A stretch of 62,078 nt of DNA from Rhizobiaceae bacterium (GTDB taxonomy: Bacteria; Pseudomonadota; Alphaproteobacteria; Rhizobiales; Rhizobiaceae): contig JAEPNK010000004.1 of NCBI GenBank assembly GCA_017643495.1, forward strand, positions 1 to 62,078. Direction: 5' to 3'. Position 1 is the first letter of the stretch. The number at the start of each line of letters is the position of its first letter. Position numbers and translations under genes: made by a program. This document shows, in pieces, positions 16,385 through 23,977 of this stretch. The notes under the pieces are model-generated. The model saw nothing but the letters and a program-made list of their open reading frames with translations. It ran no database searches and was not told the origin of the DNA.

Positions 16385-17134
16385 ATGGAAATCGCCAAGC
16401 TTGACGGTCGGGAACTTGCGTTCAGGGATGTGGGAGAAGGGCAGCCGATCCTCCTCATTCACGGGTTTGCCTCTTCGGCGGCCATGAATTGGGAAGGCCC
16501 TGGCTGGATTGAACCGCTGACAGAAGCAGGCTACCGGGTCATTTGCTTTGATAACCGCGGCCACGGTGGCAGTTCAAAATTTTACGAGGAAAGTGATTAC
16601 GGCCTGGAAATCATGGCAGCAGATGCATGCGAGCTGCTGGATCATCTCCGCGTAGAGAAGGCCCATGTGATGGGCTACTCGATGGGTGGACGCATATCTG
16701 CAATGCTTGCCTACAAACAGCCTGAAAAGGTTGAAAAGCTTGTTCTCGCAGGCAATGGATACAACATGGTTGATGGCGGCTTCCCATCAAGCGATATCCG
16801 GGATGGCTTGTTGGCTGACAGTTTTGATGACATTGAAACAGAGACCGGCAAGGCATTCCGCTTTTTTGCCGAACAGACAAAAAGTGATCTGAAAGCTTTG
16901 GCGGCATGCATTATGGGAGTTCGTAGTCCGATAGAAAAAGAGCTGTTTGCCAAGTTGGAAGCAGACACGCTTGTCACTATCGGAACCGAAGACACTGTTG
17001 CCCAGAATGGTGAGAAACTGGCAGAAATCATCCCCAATGCGGTTTTCAAGCCAATTCCGAGGCGTAATCACATGAATGCGGTTGGTGACAAGGTGTACAA
17101 GCAGAACGTTCTCGAGTTTTTGAAAGGCGTTTGA
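16385..17134 (+). CDS. Alpha/beta-fold hydrolase
   Basis: A 249-residue alpha/beta hydrolase with oxyanion-hole region LLIHGFASSAAMNW, nucleophile elbow GYSMGG (Ser99), acid residue in GTEDTV (about Asp203) and catalytic histidine in RRNHMNAV (about His229). The VICFDNRGHGGS strand is also typical. The triad is complete, so it should be active as an esterase, lactonase or similar enzyme; the substrate is not predictable. There is no signal peptide, so it is cytoplasmic. It is divergent from the zinc-protein gene with an 80-bp gap that must hold both promoters. Confidence 0.85.
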   Translation: MEIAKLDGRELAFRDVGEGQPILLIHGFASSAAMNWEGPGWIEPLTEAGYRVICFDNRGHGGSSKFYEESDYGLEIMAADACELLDHLRVEKAHVMGYSMGGRISAMLAYKQPEKVEKLVLAGNGYNMVDGGFPSSDIRDGLLADSFDDIETETGKAFRFFAEQTKSDLKALAACIMGVRSPIEKELFAKLEADTLVTIGTEDTVAQNGEKLAEIIPNAVFKPIPRRNHMNAVGDKVYKQNVLEFLKGV

Positions 17135-17215
17135 CGATTGTTTACCGATCAGGGTCTTGTTTCTGCCTTTTGAGATATTATCCTAAACGGACTTGAATAT
17201 AACAGGGTCAAAGCA

Positions 17216-18037
17216 ATGGCAGGCGAACAAGTAGTGAATTTGGAAGCACTGAAGATAGACCCTGTATGGAAGGCGATACGGGAAGAGGCAGAGGGAATAA
17301 TTTCCAGCGAGCCTTTGATGTCTTCGTTCATCTACAGCAATATTCTTCACCACAAGACACTTGAGGATGCCGTCATTCACCGCATCTCCGAACGTTTGCA
17401 CAATCGTGATTTTTCGGCAGATCTTGTCCGGCAGAACTTCACCGAAATGGCTAATGACAATCCGGAATGGTCTGAAGTGCTTCGGATTGATATTTCTGCT
17501 GTCTATGAGCGCGATCCCGCATGTAGCCGCCTGATCGAGCCCATCTTGTATTTCAAGGGATTTCAGGCTCTGCAAACCCATCGCCTCGCACATTGGAACC
17601 TTAACCGCGGTCACAAGGATATAGCTCTGTACCTGCAAAGCCGTTCCAGTCAGGTTTTCCAGACCGACATAAACCCGGCCGCAAAGTTTGGCAGGGGAAT
17701 TTTCATTGATCATGCCACCGGTATTGTCGTTGGTGAAACGGCCACCGTCGGGGATGACGTGTCCATCCTTCACAGTGTTACACTGGGTGGTACCGGCAAG
17801 GAAATGGAAGACCGGCATCCCAAGATCGGCAATGGTGTGCTTTTGGGGGCAGGGGCCAAGGTATTGGGCAACATTGAAATCGGACATTGCTCACGGATTG
17901 CTGCCGGGTCTCTTGTTATCAAGCCCGTCCCGGCAAATGTCACCGTTGCCGGCATTCCGGGCAAAGTTGTGGGGGTAGCCGGTTGCAGCGAACCTTCCCG
18001 GTCCATGAACCAGATTTTGGCTGAAGACAAAAGCTGA
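17216..18037 (+). CDS. cysE: Serine O-acetyltransferase
   Basis: A 273-residue enzyme that acetylates L-serine with acetyl-CoA, the first step of cysteine synthesis. The helical N-terminal domain (DPVWKAIREEAEGIISSEPLMSSFIY) and the left-handed hexapeptide-repeat domain (FGRGIFIDHATGIVVGETATVGDDVSILHSVTLGGTG) are both complete. Active-site residues are present in the FIDHATG and LHSVTLGGTGK segments. C-terminal extension residues could interact with CysK. ATG 17216 has a CAGGG sequence about 8 nt upstream. It could supply cysteine for the MetC/AapJ sulfur and amino acid functions upstream, but there is no operon link. Confidence 0.93.
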   Translation: MAGEQVVNLEALKIDPVWKAIREEAEGIISSEPLMSSFIYSNILHHKTLEDAVIHRISERLHNRDFSADLVRQNFTEMANDNPEWSEVLRIDISAVYERDPACSRLIEPILYFKGFQALQTHRLAHWNLNRGHKDIALYLQSRSSQVFQTDINPAAKFGRGIFIDHATGIVVGETATVGDDVSILHSVTLGGTGKEMEDRHPKIGNGVLLGAGAKVLGNIEIGHCSRIAAGSLVIKPVPANVTVAGIPGKVVGVAGCSEPSRSMNQILAEDKS

Positions 18038-18144
18038 CCATCCCGTCGCTTTCCGGCCAGAACAAAAAGTTTTCTCAGTTGATTGCAGTAGCCAATCTCC
18101 TGTGCCAAAAGCGGCAAAACCTGATCGCACAACCGGAGATGCAA

Positions 18145-18357
18145 GTGACCCCAGAAGAGATCAAGAAACTCGATGCCTATTTCAAATCACTGTTCAGTGG
18201 CGAATTTTCCGTAAGGGCCCGCCCGAAGAAAACGGACTCATGTGAAGTCTACAAAGGCGACGAGTTTATCGGGGTCCTTTATCTCGATGAAGACGAGGGC
18301 GAGCGTTCCTACAATTTCTCCATGGCCATTCTGGATATCGACATCGCAGATATGTGA
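18145..18357 (+). CDS. DUF3126 family protein
   Basis: A 70-residue conserved alphaproteobacterial protein (DUF3126): TPEEIKKLDAYFKSLF, VRARPKKTDSCEVYKGDEFIGVLYLDEDEGERSYNFSMAILDID. Function is unknown. The open frame extends to 18079. The ATG at 18139 sits directly on a GGAG with no spacing, whereas the GTG at 18145 has the same GGAG at a 6-nt spacing and gives the family's usual N-terminus, so GTG 18145 is chosen. It lies about 100 nt after cysE on the same strand. Confidence 0.8.
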   Translation: MTPEEIKKLDAYFKSLFSGEFSVRARPKKTDSCEVYKGDEFIGVLYLDEDEGERSYNFSMAILDIDIADM

Positions 18358-18434
18358 GGCCGGAGAGGCAAGCATTTTAACAGCAAGACCTGAAGGGCTG
18401 GTATGGCCCGGTAGTTGGCATTTTGTACTGTCTG

Positions 18435-19178
18435 CTACTGCGTGTGTGCCAGCTCATTTGTATAAGCACGAAGGGCCTGGTCCATTTCCAGCCACTTGGG
18501 CAGAAACTTTTTGTGGAACCTGTAGGTCAGCATAAGGTTTTTGCCGACCTGGATGTCGCTGATGCAGAAAGGTGTGGCAATCTCTGCATTGTCACGAACG
18601 CAGCGGGCCGCGAACGGGCGCTGCTGGTTGGCACTATAATAAAGATCTTCATCGATAAAGCCCGCTTCCTGATCAAGGGGCTGCCTGACCAGTCCGTGTT
18701 GCAGGTTCTCTTTCTTTCCCGAAAAAAACCGGCTGTAGATCGGCTTGATACGTCCTGCCATATCAAAGCGCATTGATCTTTCTTCCAGGGTGAGGAAAAC
18801 AATGTCTGAACGACCGCTTTCCTGATTGAATTCCTCTTTCAGCGCATCCGTATAGCCAGAAAGGCTTGGCCAATGCAGATAGAGGTCGAGCTTGCTCGTA
18901 AAGCCGTTTGTGCGTTGGTACGGGAAGCGGATTGAATTGTTGGGAACTTGCAAATCGTTCTGGCCGATCCTGATATTCAGGAGATTTGATTCAACGGCAT
19001 GTCCACCACGCGATATTCGGTCACCGAACATGTTGGCAGAAACGTAGAGAATGCCGGCAAAGGCACTCAACAAAATACACGCAATAATGAGACGGCCTGC
19101 CAGTTTGCGTGAAATCAGGGGTTCAGGATTTTGGGCATATGTTTCCGAGCGGGCAAGGTTTTCTACCCGCGCTGCCAT
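18435..19178 (-). CDS. Conserved hypothetical protein with one N-terminal membrane anchor
   Basis: About 247 residues from ATG 19178. A basic cytoplasmic N-terminus is followed by one hydrophobic segment (LIIACILLSAFAGILYVSA), then a domain of about 190 residues with many aromatic residues and charged loops. The sequence LNIRIGQNDLQVPNNSIRFP near the start of the outer domain may be a strand pair. I do not recognise the family. An alternative TTG start at 19259 adds 27 Thr/Ser-rich residues; neither start has a strong SD. The gene converges with the DUF3126 gene and diverges from a small membrane-protein gene. Confidence 0.65.
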   Translation of the reverse strand: MAARVENLARSETYAQNPEPLISRKLAGRLIIACILLSAFAGILYVSANMFGDRISRGGHAVESNLLNIRIGQNDLQVPNNSIRFPYQRTNGFTSKLDLYLHWPSLSGYTDALKEEFNQESGRSDIVFLTLEERSMRFDMAGRIKPIYSRFFSGKKENLQHGLVRQPLDQEAGFIDEDLYYSANQQRPFAARCVRDNAEIATPFCISDIQVGKNLMLTYRFHKKFLPKWLEMDQALRAYTNELAHTQ

Positions 19179-19331
19179 GTTCTGGTGGTGTCTGGTACCT
19201 GTTGTGGTGGTCGACGGAATTGCCCATGAAGGACTTTGCTCGAATGTAGCGTAGGACAAGGTTACTTACCGTTCTGGCACAATTTTTGCTTCTTGCAGAA
19301 TAGGCGCATTTTCGCGCAAACATGGTAAACA

Positions 19332-19676
19332 GTGAGTAAATACGTGTCCTGGCCGATGCTTTTCATATTTGTTGTTGTAACCGGATTTGTTACAGCAGCT
19401 ATCATGACCAACCTTGTTTCCGTTCTGGTGGGCGGCAAAGGCAATGTGTCTCTTTCCTTTTCTACTTTTGTCACGACGCTATTCTCGATGCTGTTGCTGA
19501 TGGTCTGTGGACCCTACCTTGTTGCCGGAAATGGTATTGCTATCCTCAAGACACCAGGGGACAGACCGTCTACCCTGATGACAATGTGTTTTTGCATGTC
19601 GTTGGTGTGGAGTTTTTGCCTTGGCCTGCTAACCGTCCAGGCATTGTTGTCAATGGGTTGGCTGTCCGGGATTTAA
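19332..19676 (+). CDS. Small conserved multi-spanning membrane protein
   Basis: A 114-residue hydrophobic protein with three membrane segments: about 9-30, 46-70 (ending MVCGPYLVAGNGIAIL) and 82-110. The GPYLVAGNG turn and Cys residues look conserved rather than random, and the starting GTG at 19332 follows a weak GGTAA sequence. The family has no function known to me. The flanking gene on the minus strand diverges, and the gamma carbonic anhydrase follows on the same strand after 79 nt. Confidence 0.65.
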   Translation: MSKYVSWPMLFIFVVVTGFVTAAIMTNLVSVLVGGKGNVSLSFSTFVTTLFSMLLLMVCGPYLVAGNGIAILKTPGDRPSTLMTMCFCMSLVWSFCLGLLTVQALLSMGWLSGI

Positions 19677-19755
19677 CGTCTGCCGGCTCTTGTTACTTCC
19701 GGGATGATTTGTAATATCCGGAAAGCAAATGAATTCATTATTATGGAGGATAACA

Positions 19756-20286
19756 ATGGCCCTTTACGAACTTGCGGATACCAGGCCGAGTGTACCGGAA
19801 GATTCATTTTACTGGGTTGCGCCAACCGCAGTGGTTATCGGTAACGTTATCCTCCAGGAAAATGCCAGTATATGGTTCGGGTCGGTTTTGCGGGGCGATA
19901 ATGAGCCCATCAAAATAGGGAAAAACAGCAATATTCAGGAAAGTTGTACCCTGCATACTGATCCGGGGTTTCCGTTGATTGTTGGAGATGGGTGTACGAT
20001 CGGTCACAACGCGATTCTGCACGGATGCACGATCGGGGAAAATTCACTTGTAGGCATGGGGGCGACTGTATTGAATGGTGCCAGCATCGGCAAAAATTGC
20101 CTGATAGGTGCCGGCGCGCTTGTTCCCGAAGGCAAAGTAATTCCTGACAACAGTCTGGTAGTGGGAATGCCGGGAAAAGTTGTCCGGGAACTGGATGATA
20201 AAGCCGTGGAAGGTTTGCGCCAGTCAGCTGCACATTATGTTGCCAATGCCAGGCGCTTTGCTGCGGACTGCCGTCCGGTTGGATAA
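19756..20286 (+). CDS. Gamma carbonic anhydrase family protein
   Basis: A 176-residue left-handed beta-helix protein with hexapeptide repeats. It carries the gamma-CA pattern [25 protein letters not shown] followed by [28 protein letters not shown], with zinc-ligand histidines in HTD, GHNAI and LHGCTIG. It is of the YrdA/PaaY/CaiE subgroup, whose carbonic anhydrase activity is not always demonstrated; some alphaproteobacterial relatives resemble mitochondrial complex I gamma-CA-like subunits. ATG 19756 has TGGAGG upstream and is preferred to the frame start at 19729. Confidence 0.88.
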   Translation: MALYELADTRPSVPEDSFYWVAPTAVVIGNVILQENASIWFGSVLRGDNEPIKIGKNSNIQESCTLHTDPGFPLIVGDGCTIGHNAILHGCTIGENSLVGMGATVLNGASIGKNCLIGAGALVPEGKVIPDNSLVVGMPGKVVRELDDKAVEGLRQSAAHYVANARRFAADCRPVG

Positions 20287-20317
20287 AAAAAGACCGGTTC
20301 GCGTAAGCGAACCGGTC
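20281..20317 (-). terminator. Intrinsic terminator on the minus strand
   Basis: An 11-bp perfect stem, GACCGGTTCGC (20292-20302) with GCGAACCGGTC (20307-20317) and a GTAA loop. The A7 run to its left reads as U7 on the minus strand, so it is a textbook minus-strand terminator. It ends the BTLCP transcript or a separate small RNA. On the plus strand the stem lies just after the carbonic anhydrase stop but lacks a U-tract. Confidence 0.88.
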
Positions 20318-20370
20318 CATGAAGACCTGGTCTGGTGGGGACGGGGGTAGGGGGATCGACCAGGTCAAAC
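20285..20370 (-). ncRNA. Candidate small RNA or structured 3' UTR with C-rich loop
   Basis: Read on the minus strand, a perfect 9-bp stem (GACCTGGTC at 20324-20332 with GACCAGGTC at 20358-20366) holds a 25-nt loop made of three to four C-runs (CCCCC, CCCCC, CCCC). It is followed within 6 nt by the intrinsic terminator at 20292-20317. A C-rich loop hairpin followed by a terminator resembles alphaproteobacterial trans-acting small RNAs whose loops pair with ribosome binding sites. It could instead be the 3' UTR of the BTLCP gene (stop at 20444). No promoter was identified. Confidence 0.35.
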
Positions 20371-20443
20371 AGATCCCGAAACCCTTTCCCGTAAGCTCGC
20401 AGTCCGGAGGCATGGACAAGGCGGGCTCTGGTTGTGTTCTTTT

Positions 20444-21031
20444 CTATCCCCTGTCGTCGGCAATGGTTGCCCAATGCCCTGAATACTCGGTCGCTTGCCG
20501 CTTCAGGTAAGTATAACGTGTCTCGTTCCACGGCAGGATTTTGCTGTTCATGTTGTCCAGGATGTAATCAGCCCGGTCTGTTCTAACGGTAAGGACCGCA
20601 TGTCCTTCACCGTTTGGCTGGCGTACAACCGTGATCAAAAGGGCATTGGCTGGCCATCCTTTCTGCATCAGCATGTGACGCTTCATCAGAACGTAATCCT
20701 CACAGTCGCCATAGTTGGTTGGATAGGCCCAAAGTTCTTCGGTTTGGTACAATTCCATGTCTGTGACCGGGCGTACGGTATCATTCGAATAACCGTTCAC
20801 CTGGACCATTTGCTTCCAGCGTTCACGTGTCAGCTTTGGTGGTGCCGTATTGCCTGCCTTGATCCGGCAATCGGATGGAAACTGTTTGCAATAGTTATAG
20901 TGACCAATAGGCTGCGATGTGAGGCCTTTCACCCGCATATGGGATTGCGTTTCACTGGCAATCGCAGAAGGTATCAAGGTCGCAAGTATGAATGAGGCAC
21001 CTGCAAGCCGCATAATTGTTTTGTTTGTCAT
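20444..21031 (-). CDS. Transglutaminase-like cysteine peptidase (BTLCP/LapG family)
   Basis: A 195-residue secreted protein. A signal peptide (residues 1-25, cleavage IASE) precedes a BTLCP domain with the catalytic set Cys110 (YGDCEDYVLMKR), His144 (EGHAVLTV) and Asp159 (YILDNM). The family includes LapG, the periplasmic protease that releases large adhesins when cyclic-di-GMP falls. A role for this protein in adhesin release is inference from family. GGGGAG precedes ATG 21031. A PilZ-domain and a PAS-domain gene follow to the right on the same strand, an arrangement I know from several Rhizobiales, though each seems separately transcribed. Confidence 0.85.
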   Translation of the reverse strand: MTNKTIMRLAGASFILATLIPSAIASETQSHMRVKGLTSQPIGHYNYCKQFPSDCRIKAGNTAPPKLTRERWKQMVQVNGYSNDTVRPVTDMELYQTEELWAYPTNYGDCEDYVLMKRHMLMQKGWPANALLITVVRQPNGEGHAVLTVRTDRADYILDNMNSKILPWNETRYTYLKRQATEYSGHWATIADDRG

Positions 21032-21059
21032 GTCTAACTCCCCGTCAGGGTTGCAAACA

Positions 21060-21300
21060 TGACATGCAGGTTTTTATTCTATCGGAATTTCAGAAAGAAG
21101 TTTTGAGTATATGTTTTTGTAAAATGAAATAAAACAAGAATAAAATTTTGGACGAATAGTAATAAACTTTGAATAAAAATCTCAGAGAATTTGATTAAAA
21201 TTTTAAGTAATTGAAATTTCCTTTTTAAAACAATGGCCTGTGTGTAGGCTGCAATTTTTCCCTGAAGCATTGGCAGCCCTGTAATATTCGTGGGGAAGCA
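21060..21300. other. AT-rich intergenic stretch upstream of the BTLCP gene
   Basis: Roughly 180 bp (about 21066-21245) are far richer in A+T than any neighbour, with many A- and T-tracts and no recognisable gene. The open frame at 21079-21270 on the minus strand is hydrophobic but has no SD and no family. The tracts suggest curved promoter DNA or a nucleoid-protein binding region for the minus-strand BTLCP gene that starts at 21031. Confidence 0.4.
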
Positions 21301-21304
21301 ATGA

Positions 21305-21339
21305 AAAGCGCACGCAGCAATATACTGGTTGCTGCGTGC
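21305..21339 (-). terminator. Terminator downstream of the PilZ gene
   Basis: GCACGCAGCAA (21310-21320) pairs perfectly with TTGCTGCGTGC (21329-21339) around an 8-nt loop. On the minus strand it is followed by GCTTTTCAT, a short U-tract. It lies 80 nt after the PilZ stop. Confidence 0.75.
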
Positions 21340-21419
21340 ACTGGAAATTATTTGAAATATTTCTTGCGAAATTTGTTTGCGGACTTGGGGAGTTGGCCGG
21401 AATTCAAGCCATTTTCAGG

Positions 21420-22037
21420 CTATTGCCGGGTTTCAACAAACTCTTTCAGCGTATCTTCAGTTTGCAAAATGGCAAATTCGATGGCAACACCATCTTCAAA
21501 ATGGCGGATTACCCGGCCACGCAATTTTCCGAGCCAGAGGAGCGATCCGATAGCCGGGCGCACATTCATCTCGATAGCCGCTCCGGAAAGCGACAGGTCA
21601 CGAATACGCGCTGCATAAGTTCTGCCGTCTTCAAGGCGGATCTCGGTTTGCTTTGTGGTTGGGACCATGCGTTCATGTCTGCGATCTTCCGGCAGGTTCA
21701 ATTCGTGCCGGTTGGCAATCCATGTGATTTTTGCAGCAAGCTTGTCACGTTTGTACGCGGTGGCATTGACGCTCATCGCAAATCCGCCATTGAAGACACG
21801 AAGAATTTTGCCTTCAAGGCGGCCAAGATGATCTATATAGGCTATAATGCGCTCGCCAATGGAGCCTGGCTGCGCTGTTACAACATGTGCGCTACCCGGA
21901 GAAATGCTGAGTACCTGACAAGGATACTCCTGCTTGCTCTCATTCATGAAACGTCCGAAAAGTGACACCGCAACGCGCTGAAACTGACGTTCAATTTCAG
22001 TGCTGTTTTCAATATCATTCTCTCGTGCAAAACCCAT
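21420..22037 (-). CDS. Tandem PilZ-domain protein
   Basis: A 205-residue cytoplasmic protein with two PilZ-like units. The first (about 15-90) starts RQFQRVAVSLFGRF and lacks the full D/N-x-S-x-x-G motif. The second (about 105-195) has RRHERM followed by DLSLSGAAIEM, matching RxxxR and DxSxxG, the cyclic-di-GMP-binding motifs. So the C-terminal domain probably binds cyclic-di-GMP and the N-terminal one may be a degenerate partner. ATG 22037 is used because AAGGATAGG lies upstream; ATG 22073 is possible. Output is unknown; motility, exopolysaccharide or adhesion are usual targets of PilZ proteins. Confidence 0.85.
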   Translation of the reverse strand: MGFARENDIENSTEIERQFQRVAVSLFGRFMNESKQEYPCQVLSISPGSAHVVTAQPGSIGERIIAYIDHLGRLEGKILRVFNGGFAMSVNATAYKRDKLAAKITWIANRHELNLPEDRRHERMVPTTKQTEIRLEDGRTYAARIRDLSLSGAAIEMNVRPAIGSLLWLGKLRGRVIRHFEDGVAIEFAILQTEDTLKEFVETRQ

Positions 22038-22202
22038 CTTGCGCAACCTATCCTTGCAGAAATGCAGGCCCATCTTTTCAGGGGCCAGTATTTCCTGATT
22101 TGGTTAATGAAGCGTTGTCGCTGGCAGGATTTTGATTAACAGTTTGCCGGGCAGAGGTGCCGGTTTTCAAATCGTGAACCCCGGCATCAACTCCCGAACG
22201 GG

Positions 22203-22835
22203 TCAGCTTGAAATACCGCCCTCATATACGGTGAGGTGCCCCACCTTTCGAGGTGCAGAGTGATCCTTCTGATCATGGTAAGCATGACCGCTTTGTGTTG
22301 AGAGCGGATCATATGCAAGGGGGGGAGTGAATTCCACCTCTGGCAGGTCAACGTAGTGAACGGTTTTGAGCCGATTGTTGACGACCGGGTCCAGTCCTAA
22401 CCAGACTTCGTCACGTGCTGCGGAGCTGACACCCAGCACCCGGATTGCATCTGCCTCTCCGGTTTGAAGCGGTAGAAGAAGCATTTCATACTCGGCAAAC
22501 CGCCTCTCTGCGCTCTCGGCTATAAGTGAGATCGTGCATGCTTTGCCGTTATTGTAAACCTGTTTTACGGCTTCGAAGATCGCAAGGTTGTCAATTTCAT
22601 CCCATAGTCCAAGAAATCCGACGCCTTTTAGTTCGCGTCCATGGATGTTGCACAGCCTTGTACCGGCAAGTCTGAAACTGATCGTGCGGAAATGCCTGTC
22701 AATTTCAAGAATGAACGTGTCTCCAAGTATGTCTCGAATATCACTTGGTTCGATTTCCCGTCTGTCCGGTGCAAAGCGGTCACCACGCAGATTATTCCAG
22801 TAGGTGAACAGCTTTTTTGAAGTCTTGTGTCTCAT
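22203..22835 (-). CDS. PAS-domain protein (PAS_5 family)
   Basis: A 210-residue protein with an N-terminal PAS_5-type domain (about 1-140). Characteristic features are LFTYWNNLRGDRFAPDRREIEPSDIRDILGDTFILEID, RFRLAGTRLCNIHGRELKG and YEMLLLPL. It ends with about 70 residues of charged, low-complexity tail. No output domain is visible, so it is a stand-alone sensor or a partner of another protein. The neighbouring PilZ gene suggests a link with cyclic-di-GMP or cell-surface control, but there is no direct evidence. The start lies about 12 nt after a GGGATT sequence. Confidence 0.8.
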   Translation of the reverse strand: MRHKTSKKLFTYWNNLRGDRFAPDRREIEPSDIRDILGDTFILEIDRHFRTISFRLAGTRLCNIHGRELKGVGFLGLWDEIDNLAIFEAVKQVYNNGKACTISLIAESAERRFAEYEMLLLPLQTGEADAIRVLGVSSAARDEVWLGLDPVVNNRLKTVHYVDLPEVEFTPPLAYDPLSTQSGHAYHDQKDHSAPRKVGHLTVYEGGISS

Positions 22836-23117
22836 GAACCCAATCCCGTCTTTGATGTCTCTCGTTTCGGGACAGTGGTTCTCGTTTCATTTTTGAACGA
22901 ATATTCGTGGACTGGCCCAATGCCCGTTACCGTGCAATTGCCGTGCCAGAATTGAGGGATTGCGGATGTGAAGTGGGGAGGGAGGGCAATTTGTTCGAAA
23001 AAGCCCCGTACGTTAACCTTAACAAAAGCTTACGCTTGTGAAGTCGTTAAAATCATGTAGTTTTCGGATCACTCCAGTGGATGCATTCCTTAACAAACAA
23101 GGCATCTCACTACACTT
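22836..23117. other. Intergenic region between PAS gene and sRNA candidate
   Basis: No open frame of note is present. It must hold the promoter of the PAS gene (minus strand). A TTAACA at 23090-23095 and a TACACT at 23111-23116, 15 nt apart, form a weak plus-strand promoter candidate for the RNA at 23118-23192. Confidence 0.4.
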
Positions 23118-23192
23118 TGGTCGGGACGGATTCTTGAATTCGAATGGGGATTGACCACATAACCCGGGGCTACATGCCTCGGGTTCTTTTTT
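23118..23192 (+). ncRNA. Candidate small RNA ending in an intrinsic terminator
   Basis: About 75 nt with no protein-coding capacity. A 5' stem TGGTC (23118-23122) with GACCA (23153-23157) encloses a region with an ATTC/GAAT stem. It is followed directly by the terminator at 23161-23192. The nearest gene on the plus strand upstream ends far away (gamma carbonic anhydrase at 20286), so the terminator must end a locally started transcript. The other possibility is a leader/attenuator for the rhomboid gene at 23252. Confidence 0.35.
23161..23192 (+). terminator. Plus-strand intrinsic terminator
   Basis: AACCCGGGGC (23161-23170) pairs with GCCTCGGGTT (23176-23185), 10 bp with one G-U, around TACAT, followed by CTTTTTT. 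It stands in front of the rhomboid gene with no upstream plus-strand gene to terminate, which is what makes it notable. Confidence 0.88.
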
Positions 23193-23251
23193 GTCTGTAT
23201 CAGCCAATTTGCCCCTCTTGCCTGCAACCGTTTTAAAGAGCAGATACACCC

Positions 23252-23971
23252 ATGACTATTCCAGATCCGGTATATCCAGACAGTCCCCAACCACCCAGAG
23301 AGCCGGTATTCAATGTGCCGTTGGTCATTTTGGCTACTTTGTTGGTGCTGGCGGCTATTCATGGTCTGCGTGAATACATACTGTCCAGGGAAGCCGGACT
23401 CGAACTGCTGATCCGGTTTGCATTCATTCCGTCACGGTACATGGATGAAGCGCTGGCAGCCTTTTCGCCGTTGGCATTGTACTGGTCTCCTCTGAGCTAC
23501 AGCCTTCTGCATTCGGATTGGACCCATTTGCTGGTAAACGGCTTCTGGTTACTTGCATTTGGTGGCGTTGTTGCCAATCGCATCGGCACATTACGGTTTG
23601 TAGGCCTGTTCATTGCCGGTGCAGTTGGGGGAGCAATGCTTCACTATCTTGCATATCCAGCTGACAATGTACCAATGATTGGCGCATCAGCTTCCGTATC
23701 CGCATTTGTGGGAGCTGCGGTGAGGTTTGCATTTCCGTCAGGCAGGTCATTCGTGCGCGATGCCAGCCAGTTGCCGAGGCAATCACTGGTTCAGGCATTT
23801 TCCAACCGCCAGGTGCTCATCTTTGTCGGCATCTGGTTTGCCATCAACCTGTTTGTAGGTACAGGTGCGATTGATATCGATGGAAGCGGTAATACAGTTG
23901 CCTGGCAAGCGCATATTGGCGGGTTTCTGATCGGGCTGTTATGCTTTTCCCTGTTTGACCGTCGCCAATGA
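23252..23971 (+). CDS. Rhomboid-family intramembrane serine protease
   Basis: A 239-residue protein with six or more membrane segments. The catalytic dyad of rhomboids is present: Ser146 in IGASASVSAFVG and His221 in WQAHIGGFLIG. The HSDWTHLLVNGFWLLAFGG segment, with His92 and Asn96, is the conserved loop/TM2 motif. The enzyme cleaves transmembrane substrates; the target is unknown. Its stop is 6 nt from the convergent patatin gene. ATG 23252 has no strong SD and follows the intrinsic terminator by 60 nt. Confidence 0.85.
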   Translation: MTIPDPVYPDSPQPPREPVFNVPLVILATLLVLAAIHGLREYILSREAGLELLIRFAFIPSRYMDEALAAFSPLALYWSPLSYSLLHSDWTHLLVNGFWLLAFGGVVANRIGTLRFVGLFIAGAVGGAMLHYLAYPADNVPMIGASASVSAFVGAAVRFAFPSGRSFVRDASQLPRQSLVQAFSNRQVLIFVGIWFAINLFVGTGAIDIDGSGNTVAWQAHIGGFLIGLLCFSLFDRRQ

Positions 23972-23977
23972 TGTCAT

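Noticed and set aside
21079-21270. Hydrophobic 63-codon minus-strand frame in the AT-rich region
   Set aside because: No SD, no family resemblance, and composition follows the AT-rich DNA, so it looks like chance.
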